Source: Paracoccaceae bacterium (GTDB lineage Bacteria > Pseudomonadota > Alphaproteobacteria > Rhodobacterales > Rhodobacteraceae). Taken from it: a DNA stretch of 6,886 nucleotides. How positions within the stretch are numbered: position 1 is the first letter of the stretch; the number at the start of each line of letters is the position of its first letter. The notes beneath the pieces were generated by a model. That model was not told where the DNA came from. It did no database searches and saw only the letters and a list, made by a program, of their open reading frames with translations. Location: contig SLKB01000390.1 of the NCBI GenBank assembly GCA_007134805.1, positions 1 through 6,886 on the forward strand, given 5' to 3'. Below are positions 1 through 6,671 of this stretch, one piece after another. The position numbers were made by a program, and so were the translations under genes.

Positions 1-134
1 GCCGGCTCAGTTCTGAGTGAAAATCAACAAGGTGGGGCTCTTGTGTTTCATCCAGCTGCATGTGTCAGATGTGTCTTCTTGCGCCGTGGGGCATTGGGAT
101 CTGGCAAATGGCAGGGGCTTGGACGGCGACCATG

Positions 135-1268
135 TCAATGCGCGTCTGGTTCGCTCGGCTCGAGGCGATGAGACGCGGCCTCGATGTCGCCTGCGGGACA
201 CAGCCTGGAGAAGAACGCGGTCACGGTAGTGCGCAATCGCATATCGGAGAAGTCGGTTGCCCGGTCGAGCAGGGTTGTGCTGTCCCAGTCCTTCGTCAGG
301 GCCGCCTCCATCTGGCGTGCCAGATCTGGCGCATCGCCGAGATTGGCCAGCAGGCCGCACTCTGTCCCGTCGAGGATCTCGACCGCACCCGGTGTGCGGG
401 TTGCAACCACCGGGGTTCCATGGGCGAGCGCTTCGATGACCACATTGGGAAACCCTTCCCAGAGCGAGGACAGCACGGCGATCTGCGCCCCGGCATAGAG
501 CGCGCCGGGATCGCTCACATGGCCCAGAAACTCGACATCCGCGGCCAGTCCAAGCCGCGCGCTTAGCGCTTCGAGGCGGGCCTGATCACGGCCGGCGCCG
601 GCGATCAGCAATTGGCAGTCATGCGCGCGGCGCACCGTCGCAAAGGCGTTCAGCAGCGTCGGAATGTCCTTCTGTGCCTCGAGCCTCGAGACGCACAGGA
701 TATAGGGCCGCGCGCGCTGATGCGGCTCTGCCCGGGTATCCGGACAGGCGATCCCGTTGGGGATGACCGTGATCTTGCGCTGGGGTTGATGCCAGTAATG
801 CACCAATTCATCCCGCATGTGCTGCGTGAGTGCGATGATATGGTCGGTGCGCCGGTAGCCAAGGACATGAACCGGGCGCTTGAGCCATTGTTTGACCTTT
901 GCGCGCTGTTCGAGCCTGGCGCGCGTGGACAGCGCCTCGCGCAGCACCAGCGTGGGGCGCTGCGGACAGGCCGGCAAGGCCAGCAGAATCGCCGGCAGGT
1001 TGCTGGCATCGACGACAAGGCAGATCTCGGGGGCGAAGGCGGCGAGTTGCCGTCGCAAGGCTCGCGTGATCGTGAGCGATTTCCGCCCCCCCAGCACTCG
1101 GAGCGCGACCCGCGCATCGAGCCCGAACTGATCAACCAGCGGGGCGCGGGCACAGGTCAGCATCACCTCGAAGCCTGCCTCGGCGAGGAAATTCGCGTAT
1201 TTGACTGAATTCTTGCCCGCGCCACCTGAAATGGCGCGCACATAGATCAGGAGCTTTGGATGTCGCAT
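135..1268 (-). CDS. Family 4 glycosyltransferase (GT-B fold), probable surface-polysaccharide enzyme
   Basis: About 377 residues, the usual length for GT4 retaining glycosyltransferases, which move a sugar from a nucleotide-sugar to a growing glycan at the cytoplasmic face of the membrane. Numbering from the ATG at 1268: KLLIYV first beta strand followed by GGAG (15-18) in the N-terminal Rossmann domain; VIPNGI (about 168-173) at the domain junction; SRLEAQKD (194-201); LLIAGAG; VEFLGHV; and WEGFPNVVIEAL carrying the EX7E pair Glu271/Glu279 that contacts donor and catalytic site; then GTPVVAT. Donor and acceptor cannot be told from sequence. The frame is open up to an ATGATGATG at 1340, but that adds a low-complexity Arg/Ala/Pro stretch and lacks an obvious ribosome site. 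The ATG at 1268 has GGAG 10 nt upstream and begins just before the first strand, so I prefer it; the ATG at 1277 is too close to that GGAG. It is probably unrelated to the upstream conflict genes, though co-transcription is possible. Confidence 0.92.
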   Translation of the reverse strand: MRHPKLLIYVRAISGGAGKNSVKYANFLAEAGFEVMLTCARAPLVDQFGLDARVALRVLGGRKSLTITRALRRQLAAFAPEICLVVDASNLPAILLALPACPQRPTLVLREALSTRARLEQRAKVKQWLKRPVHVLGYRRTDHIIALTQHMRDELVHYWHQPQRKITVIPNGIACPDTRAEPHQRARPYILCVSRLEAQKDIPTLLNAFATVRRAHDCQLLIAGAGRDQARLEALSARLGLAADVEFLGHVSDPGALYAGAQIAVLSSLWEGFPNVVIEALAHGTPVVATRTPGAVEILDGTECGLLANLGDAPDLARQMEAALTKDWDSTTLLDRATDFSDMRLRTTVTAFFSRLCPAGDIEAASHRLEPSEPDAH

Positions 1269-1278
1269 GGGGGTCATG

Positions 1279-1282
1279 CTCC
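1279..1282 (-). promoter_or_regulatory. Candidate Shine-Dalgarno site for the glycosyltransferase
   Basis: GGAG on the minus strand, 10 nt before the preferred ATG at 1268 and only 1 nt before the ATG at 1277. The spacing is at the long end of the usual range. It supports the 1268 start over the 1277 and 1340 alternatives, but not decisively. Confidence 0.5.
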
Positions 1283-1366
1283 GGTCTTGAGGCGGCGACG
1301 CGCCATCGGCCGCGCGCGGTCGTCGCGCTTGCATCATCATCTGCGCCCGGGGTCAAGCACGAGGGC

Positions 1367-3382
1367 TCAGAGCACGATATCGTCCAGCCGGTCAAGCGCC
1401 AGGATCGGGCGTGGTGTCGGCGCGCCTTCCTGCGCAGCGAGGGCATCAAGGCGCCGCTCCAGCGGATCGCAATCGCGTAAAGCCCCGAAATCATAGCCGG
1501 TTTGCGCCTCGAGGTCGCGGATGCGCAACTGAAAGGTGCGAAAGACGCCAAAGACAAAGCCCTCAGCGGTTTCCGGCAGCCCGGCCTCCATCAGGATCTG
1601 CTGGATCATCTGGCCTTGGCTCAGCACATAGGCGGTCGCGTGCAGGCGCAGGATCCCGTCGCTTCCCGGCACTTCGGCGAGCATCGTGACCAGCTTGAAA
1701 TATTCGAGCGGGATCGTGCCGCGCCCGGATTCCAGCGGCGGGTCGCGGTCGCCGAAGACGGGCCCGGCATAGACACAGGCGCGAAACCCGTGCGTGCGCG
1801 TGCTCTCGAGCACATGGCGCTCGAGCCCGAGCCAATGTTCGTTGCTGCGGTTGAGCCCCATATGCTGGGGGCTGGCATTGGTATAGTGGTAGCTGTCGAG
1901 GTTAGAGCGCATGGCGGCCGCGTCATCATCGCCCCAGTTGGTGTAGGCGCGCATTACCAGATGGCCGCGATCCAGCGCGCGATTGGCATAATCGGCCTGG
2001 CCCAGCTGCGCGTCCGCAGGGATGCGCAGATCCGCCCACCAACGAGAATTGAAGCGCTTTATCGGCCGCGTGCGCCCGCCATCGATATTGAGCGCAACGA
2101 CCGCCGCGCTCTTGCGCGCAAGGCTGTAGAGCACGCTGAAATGCTGGTAGCGCAACTCATGCGGGCGGTCCTCGGTCGCGTCCACGGGCCGGGCGATGTC
2201 GAGATGGGGGGGCAGGACGGGCAGCGGGACCTCGGCCACTTGCAGAAAACCCGTGTCAAAACCCTCGCGCCCCTCGAAATGCTCGGGCTGGTGGCGCCCG
2301 TCGCGCGATTCCTCCTCCGCCTCGGGCGTGGCTGCGGCGAAGCGCACCTGATGGACGCTGGCCTTCGTGCCCTCATCGAGGACGCGGTTGAGCGTCGTGA
2401 TCCGCACGGCGCTGTTGCCGACCGCATATCGGCCTGCGAAATGCAGCCCCACGGCAAGCCCGCTCTCCAGGCTGATGACTGGCGAGCCCGAATTGCCCCC
2501 CAGCGTGGTGCAGTCATGCCCCAGCACGGTCGCGCCGCCCTGGTTGCGCAGATACCCCGGAGAGAAGCGCTTCACATCAAAAAGCCCCTTGAAATAGCGC
2601 TGCATGTCGGTGGGGTCGTTGCGGAACGGGTCCTCGGCCGGGTAGCCGACGACCGCAACCAGTTCTTGATCGCCGCCATCGGTCACGGCGCGGGGCAGGG
2701 GGTGGACGCCGAAGCCCGCATCGCGTCCAGGGCGCGGCACGCGGGCGATCGCGATATCCGCAGCGGCATCATCGGCGAGATATGTGAAGCGCTCGATCTT
2801 CAGGATGCGGTGTAGATCGGGGGGGGCGTCGACCTCGTTCACGAAGTCGATCTTCGCGCCGTAAGGGATATTCGCTGGGCTGAACATGAACACCCCATCC
2901 CCGCGGTACGTGCGCTGCGCGACCATCCGGGCGACATGGCGGTTGGTGGCGATCAGCAGATGCTCGGGGCCGTCCTCTTCCATCACCCAGCCCGTGCCCC
3001 CCCAGGCGAAGTCGTGATTGACGAACTCGATCCGCCCGACCGAGGGAAGAAGCGGCTCGACGCGCACGACCTTGCTGTCGATCCCGACCGGGAACGGGCC
3101 GATGAGACTGTCCTTGTCAACGACCTGATCGTTCTGGATCAGCAAGGGTGGGCGGTTGGTGCTGAGCACGATCGCCTCGAGCGCGGAGCTGGGCATGCCG
3201 AGCATCGATTCAAGCTGGTTGGGCGGGGTATCGAGCGCCTCGCTTGCGCGCGTCGCGTCGATCCCCATTTCGCGCAGGATCGGCGCGCCGCGCCGGATGG
3301 CGTCGCGGGCGCGGTCGAAATCCCCCGCCCGCATCCGTTGCTCCAGCCGTCGGAAGCTTTCCAGTTGCGCGCGCTCATCCAT
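1367..3382 (-). CDS. Trypsin-like serine protease fused to DNA/RNA non-specific endonuclease (NUC family)
   Basis: A 671-residue two-enzyme fusion. Residues 1-95 are a helical, charged N-terminal region that may be an adaptor. Residues about 100-345 form a trypsin-fold protease: GTGW (129-132), TNRHV with His149, an ADIAIARV strand with Asp209, and GGNSGSP with nucleophile Ser298, followed by GLAVGLHFAG. An acidic, hydrophilic linker follows at about 346-375. Residues about 376-640 match the NUC fold: DRGH with general-base His474 (471-474), TNASPQ (501-506), a metal-binding Asn511 in GLNRS, Glu521 in LGLE, and AGPVFG (539-544). These align with His89, Asn119 and Glu127 of Serratia nuclease. 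NUC enzymes cut RNA and DNA with little sequence preference, usually after secretion; here there is no signal peptide, so the enzyme should act in the cytoplasm. The start has a strong GGAGGG 5 nt upstream and overlaps the NTPase stop. Family assignment is firm; control by the NTPase is inference. Confidence 0.95.
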   Translation of the reverse strand: MDERAQLESFRRLEQRMRAGDFDRARDAIRRGAPILREMGIDATRASEALDTPPNQLESMLGMPSSALEAIVLSTNRPPLLIQNDQVVDKDSLIGPFPVGIDSKVVRVEPLLPSVGRIEFVNHDFAWGGTGWVMEEDGPEHLLIATNRHVARMVAQRTYRGDGVFMFSPANIPYGAKIDFVNEVDAPPDLHRILKIERFTYLADDAAADIAIARVPRPGRDAGFGVHPLPRAVTDGGDQELVAVVGYPAEDPFRNDPTDMQRYFKGLFDVKRFSPGYLRNQGGATVLGHDCTTLGGNSGSPVISLESGLAVGLHFAGRYAVGNSAVRITTLNRVLDEGTKASVHQVRFAAATPEAEEESRDGRHQPEHFEGREGFDTGFLQVAEVPLPVLPPHLDIARPVDATEDRPHELRYQHFSVLYSLARKSAAVVALNIDGGRTRPIKRFNSRWWADLRIPADAQLGQADYANRALDRGHLVMRAYTNWGDDDAAAMRSNLDSYHYTNASPQHMGLNRSNEHWLGLERHVLESTRTHGFRACVYAGPVFGDRDPPLESGRGTIPLEYFKLVTMLAEVPGSDGILRLHATAYVLSQGQMIQQILMEAGLPETAEGFVFGVFRTFQLRIRDLEAQTGYDFGALRDCDPLERRLDALAAQEGAPTPRPILALDRLDDIVL
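2819..2826. repeat. 8-nt homopolymer (C8 in the coding strand) in the protease domain
   Basis: Eight G on the plus strand, read as Ala-Pro-Pro-Asp at residues 186-189 of the protease-nuclease protein, between the catalytic His149 and Asp209. A one-base slip would destroy both the protease active site and the downstream nuclease. It could be a slippage-prone site or a plain consequence of base composition. Confidence 0.6.
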
Positions 3383-6300
3383 CGTAACCCTCCATGGTCA
3401 AGAAATTCTGGCCCGACTCGAGCGGGCGAAATGCGTGTGACGCGCGACAGCCGCGCGCCGCGAGTACTGCCAGCGCCGCGGCGATCGCGCCGGGCACGCG
3501 GGCGTCCTGAAGCGAAGCAAGGGCCGTGTGCACTGGGTCGGACGCGGCCCTCGCGGCCGCAAGGGCCGCGTCGTAGCGAGACTTCAGGCGCCGTTTCGCC
3601 CGCATCGGCGGGGGCGAAAGCTCTGCCGCACCGGGATCAGCCCAGATCCAGATCAGGCTGCGCGCGAGCCCCTCGGCGTCGTCACGGGACGCGATCCGTG
3701 CTGCAAGTGCCGCAGTCTGCGCGTCTGGCGCCTGCGCGCCCTTCCAGCCCGGTGGCTTGCGGGTCCCAAAGTGCCATAGACCGGCCGTCGCGCAGCGCCA
3801 CCGCTCTGTGGCGGCGGCCACGGCCGGCAGGTCTGGCACGGATCTATGCAAGCTCAGCCCCGAGGTCCATTCTGCACTCAGCCCGAGCTGATCAAGGCCG
3901 TCGAGCACATCCTCAGGGCGATCACGCAACACGCGCGACAGCGTGTCGAGCCCGCGCATGCCCGGGACCATGAGCGCCGCGAGGCGCGGCAGGAGCGGCG
4001 CAAGCGCGTGCAGCGAGGGCCCCAGAATTGCGTCGTGCCGCGCGAGCTTTCGTGTCGCCATCTCGTCGATGATCCGGCCGTAGGGGCTCAGAACTGCGAC
4101 ACTGGCCGCGTGATCCGCATGATCCGTGCCCGCTTCAAGAAATAGCCCCGAGCGGCGGCGCAGCCGTGCCGCGCGGTCGCGCACGGCCTCGGCGGCCTCT
4201 ACGGCGCTGAAAGGCAGGGCCGGATGCAAGAGGCCGAGGCTCAGCGTCAACTCTCGCGCGGTATGCGCGGCGTCTTCGGTTGACAGAAGCGCGAAATCCA
4301 GCGCCCCGCCTTGCAGTCCCAGCGCGTCAGACTGGCGCAGCGTGCTGAGCGCCCGGTCGCAAAAGGCGCTGTCATCGAGCCGGGCGACCAGAGCATCGAA
4401 GCGGAACTCCGCCCACAACTCGAGCATGATCCGCCCCATGAGCTGCGGCTGTGCGCGCACGCGCTGGTCCAGAAGCTCCTCGTCCTGCGCCTCGAATATC
4501 CGCTGCGCGAGCGACCATTGCCCCGTGAGCCAGGACAGCGCCATCACCATCAGTGCGGCATGGCTGACAAGCGGTGTCGGCCGCTCGAACCCGTGGGCGA
4601 GCACATAATCGGCCTCGCGCAGCTCGCCGCTCTCGATCATCAGCTCCAGATCGCGCACGGCGCGGGGGTCAGGGGCTGGGCCGCGCTGTTCAGGGGCCGC
4701 GCAAAGGACCATCCGCCCCTTGCCCGGGTCAAAGCGCAGATGGTCATGCGGCGCGCGCTTGCGGGTGGCCGGGCCGGCGCGTTCATATTCGACCGCATCC
4801 GAGATCGTGACGCCCCGGCCGGGGCTGCCGGGGGGCAAGGCGCGCGGGGACGACGTGGCGCGGCCGGGCCTGGGCGGGGCGCTGCCGACCTTGGGGGGGG
4901 CCGCGCCCGCGCGCCCGTAGTCCGACCGTTGCCCTTTCGCCTGGCGGACAGCATCGCGCGCGCGCTCGGGCAGATCGTCGATCATGGCATCGGTGAAATG
5001 CTGCGCAAGTTCAGCCGTGATCGGGGGCAGGGGCGCGCCGGTGCGGCTGAGCTGCAACTGGTGGTAGAGCGCGGTATGCGACTCCCGGTCGGCGAACCAG
5101 CGTGCAGCGGTTGCGTCGATCAGTGCGGCCGCGTCCGGGGCATCCGCGTAGATCAGGCGCAAGAAGGCGCTGCGCACATCGCTGCGATGGCGCACCCAGC
5201 CGTCGTCGATCTCGACCAGCCAGTGCTCTGCACGCAGATCCTCAAGCAGCGCCTCGGCCTCGGTAAGCGAGAGCGTCATGCCAAGCGCGGGGGCGATCAC
5301 ATGGACAAGCGTTTCGGCGTTGATGCGGCGCAGGATCAATCCTTCGCGCGCCAGCTGGGCCAGATGTGGCGGCACCCGCGACAGGATCGCGCGATAGAGA
5401 TAGGCGCCGACCATCGCCTCATCCATGGTCTCGGGCATCTGGTCGAGATCCATCGCGCCGCCCTCGAAGGCCTTTGCGGCCAGGATTAAAAGCAACGGAT
5501 TGCCACGTGCAATGGGCAGGATATGCGGCCAGAGCGTCTCTGCCACCCCGCGCCGGGCAAGGAGCGCGCGCGCGGCCGCATCCTCGAGGCCCGAGAGCCG
5601 GATCTCGGCGCCCACCCGCTCGGGCACGGGGTCGAGCGCATCGCCGCGCCCCGCCGAGATCAGGATCACCCGGTTGATGCCCAGCCCTGCCATGAGGTCA
5701 AGTTGCTCGAAGAGCGTCATCACCAAGGTCTCGCCGCGGCTGCGCAGCACCTCGAGCGTGTCCAGCACGACGAGCAGCGGCCGGCCGCTCGCGGCGACGG
5801 CCTCGGCCATCGCTGCCAGCAGGCGGCGCGGCGCGCGGCGGCGGTTCGCGTTGCCCGACGGTGCCGCGGCGATCTCCTCGGTGCTTGCAAGGCGCAGCGC
5901 GCGCAGGGTGTGTGCCGCTTGCGGGACGCCATCGCCGATCTGGCGCGAGATCTCGTCGAACAGCGCAGTGCTGTCGAGGGCCTCGAGCGCTGCGCGGTCG
6001 AAATCGAGATGCACCATGATCGGCCCTGACAGACGCTCGGCCTTCTGCAGGATGCGTTCGAGCAATAAGGATTTGCCGACCCCCGGCAGGCCCGAGACAT
6101 GCAGCGTCTGCAAGGGCAGGGGCGTGACGTCGCGTGCTATCCAGGTTGCGGCGCGCGCGAGTTCGCGCTCGCGCCCGAAAAACCCCGCGGCCAGCAGAAG
6201 ATCGCGGCGCGCCGTCTCGCGCGCGTGGTTGAGCGCGGCGCGAAGGGCTGGGATCCGGTCATGCGCGGGCGCGCCATCGCCCGCGCGATCAAGGGTCACG

Positions 6301-6671
6301 ATCGTCTCGCGCAGTTGATCGGGGTCTGGCGGCGTGCTGATCAGCGCGTCAATCGCATCTGGCGCGAAAGCCCCCAGGCCCGCGAGGGCAGCCTCGATCG
6401 TAGTGAGGGCGCGGTCGCTGCCCGCGCGCGTGCCGCCCTGTTGGGCCAGCACAGCGCGCCGTGCGCTTGGGCGCATCAGCCAGGTATCGGGGGCAATGAC
6501 CGTGCAGTCCTTCCGCAAGGCCGAGAGGGCCGCCAGCGTGAGCATGTCATCCGCACGAGTCTCGGGATCCGCGACGTCGCGCAGCATCGCCATCGGGTCG
6601 AACGGACCACGGCGCGCGGCCTCGTAGCGCAGATCTTCCGCGAGGTGGCGATATGCCGCGTCAGGGATCAT
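3375..6671 (-). CDS. STAND-type P-loop NTPase (AAA_16/NACHT-like), probable sensor-switch of a defence operon
   Basis: A 1098-residue, probably cytoplasmic signal-transduction ATPase. Residues 1-160 are helical with no recognised effector domain. The NTPase module opens with GFFGRERE (163-170), then Walker A GLPGVGKS (194-201), a HLDFDR strand (221-226), Walker B LLVVLDTLEVL (299-309, Asp304), a sensor-1-like strand RVILISAGRG (334-343) and the GNP motif typical of STAND proteins (390-392). Residues about 420-545 read like a winged-helix region (LRRINAETL, VRHRSDVRSAF). A Pro/Gly/Arg-rich, probably disordered linker spans about 575-665. Residues about 666-1070 are Ala/Leu-rich helices, possibly TPR-like. 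STAND proteins typically oligomerise when a C-terminal sensor binds its trigger; applying that here is inference. The ATG is fixed by the ATGA overlap with the upstream stop; a weak GGGGG lies 4 nt before it. The 3' end overlaps the protease-nuclease gene by 8 nt. The Walker B Asp is followed by Thr rather than a second acidic residue, with Glu307 nearby. Confidence 0.93.
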   Translation of the reverse strand: MIPDAAYRHLAEDLRYEAARRGPFDPMAMLRDVADPETRADDMLTLAALSALRKDCTVIAPDTWLMRPSARRAVLAQQGGTRAGSDRALTTIEAALAGLGAFAPDAIDALISTPPDPDQLRETIVTLDRAGDGAPAHDRIPALRAALNHARETARRDLLLAAGFFGRERELARAATWIARDVTPLPLQTLHVSGLPGVGKSLLLERILQKAERLSGPIMVHLDFDRAALEALDSTALFDEISRQIGDGVPQAAHTLRALRLASTEEIAAAPSGNANRRRAPRRLLAAMAEAVAASGRPLLVVLDTLEVLRSRGETLVMTLFEQLDLMAGLGINRVILISAGRGDALDPVPERVGAEIRLSGLEDAAARALLARRGVAETLWPHILPIARGNPLLLILAAKAFEGGAMDLDQMPETMDEAMVGAYLYRAILSRVPPHLAQLAREGLILRRINAETLVHVIAPALGMTLSLTEAEALLEDLRAEHWLVEIDDGWVRHRSDVRSAFLRLIYADAPDAAALIDATAARWFADRESHTALYHQLQLSRTGAPLPPITAELAQHFTDAMIDDLPERARDAVRQAKGQRSDYGRAGAAPPKVGSAPPRPGRATSSPRALPPGSPGRGVTISDAVEYERAGPATRKRAPHDHLRFDPGKGRMVLCAAPEQRGPAPDPRAVRDLELMIESGELREADYVLAHGFERPTPLVSHAALMVMALSWLTGQWSLAQRIFEAQDEELLDQRVRAQPQLMGRIMLELWAEFRFDALVARLDDSAFCDRALSTLRQSDALGLQGGALDFALLSTEDAAHTARELTLSLGLLHPALPFSAVEAAEAVRDRAARLRRRSGLFLEAGTDHADHAASVAVLSPYGRIIDEMATRKLARHDAILGPSLHALAPLLPRLAALMVPGMRGLDTLSRVLRDRPEDVLDGLDQLGLSAEWTSGLSLHRSVPDLPAVAAATERWRCATAGLWHFGTRKPPGWKGAQAPDAQTAALAARIASRDDAEGLARSLIWIWADPGAAELSPPPMRAKRRLKSRYDAALAAARAASDPVHTALASLQDARVPGAIAAALAVLAARGCRASHAFRPLESGQNFLTMEGYDG
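3388..3393 (-). promoter_or_regulatory. Strong Shine-Dalgarno site for the protease-nuclease gene, inside the NTPase 3' end
   Basis: GGAGGG lies 5 nt before the ATG at 3382 and is embedded in the last codons of the NTPase gene (Glu-Gly-Tyr-Asp-Gly-stop). The two genes overlap in ATGGATGA (3382-3375). This fixes the start of the fusion gene and suggests that ribosomes finishing the NTPase can re-initiate on the protease-nuclease. The site is much better than the one visible before the NTPase start. Confidence 0.85.
4893..4900. repeat. 8-nt homopolymer (C8 in the coding strand) in the NTPase linker
   Basis: Eight G on the plus strand, read as C8 in the NTPase gene at about codons 590-593 (Ala-Ala-Pro-Pro-Lys), at the beginning of the Pro-rich linker. 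Loss of one C would shift translation into a frame that stays open to a stop at 4640-4642, giving a protein of about 676 residues that keeps the whole NTPase and winged-helix part but lacks the C-terminal helical half. It may be only a product of high GC content. Confidence 0.6.

Noticed and set aside
6..17. Inverted repeat CTCAG-TT-CTGAG
   Set aside because: The 2-nt loop is too small for a stable hairpin and no T-run follows, so I do not call a terminator or operator.
24..44. Possible weak hairpin downstream of the glycosyltransferase (ACAAG/CTTGT followed by TGATTTTC on the minus strand)
   Set aside because: The stem is only 5 bp with two G-C pairs and the U-tract is broken; too weak to call a Rho-independent terminator.
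1356..1377. Direct repeat AGCACGA spanning the 3' end of the protease-nuclease gene
   Set aside because: Two 7-nt copies, one inside coding sequence, are expected by chance and show no flanking signs of a recombination or attachment site.
1502..2815. Plus-strand open frame of 437 codons antisense to the protease-nuclease gene
   Set aside because: It is the mirror of a gene with two intact catalytic domains; its own translation has no recognisable motif, and long antisense frames are common in high-GC DNA.
2936..3973. Plus-strand open frame of 345 codons
   Set aside because: It runs across the antisense of two confirmed genes and their overlap, with an Arg/Pro/Ser-rich translation typical of a spurious frame.
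4311..5489. Plus-strand open frame of 392 codons
   Set aside because: It is antisense to the STAND NTPase, including the winged-helix region; no domain or ribosome site supports it.
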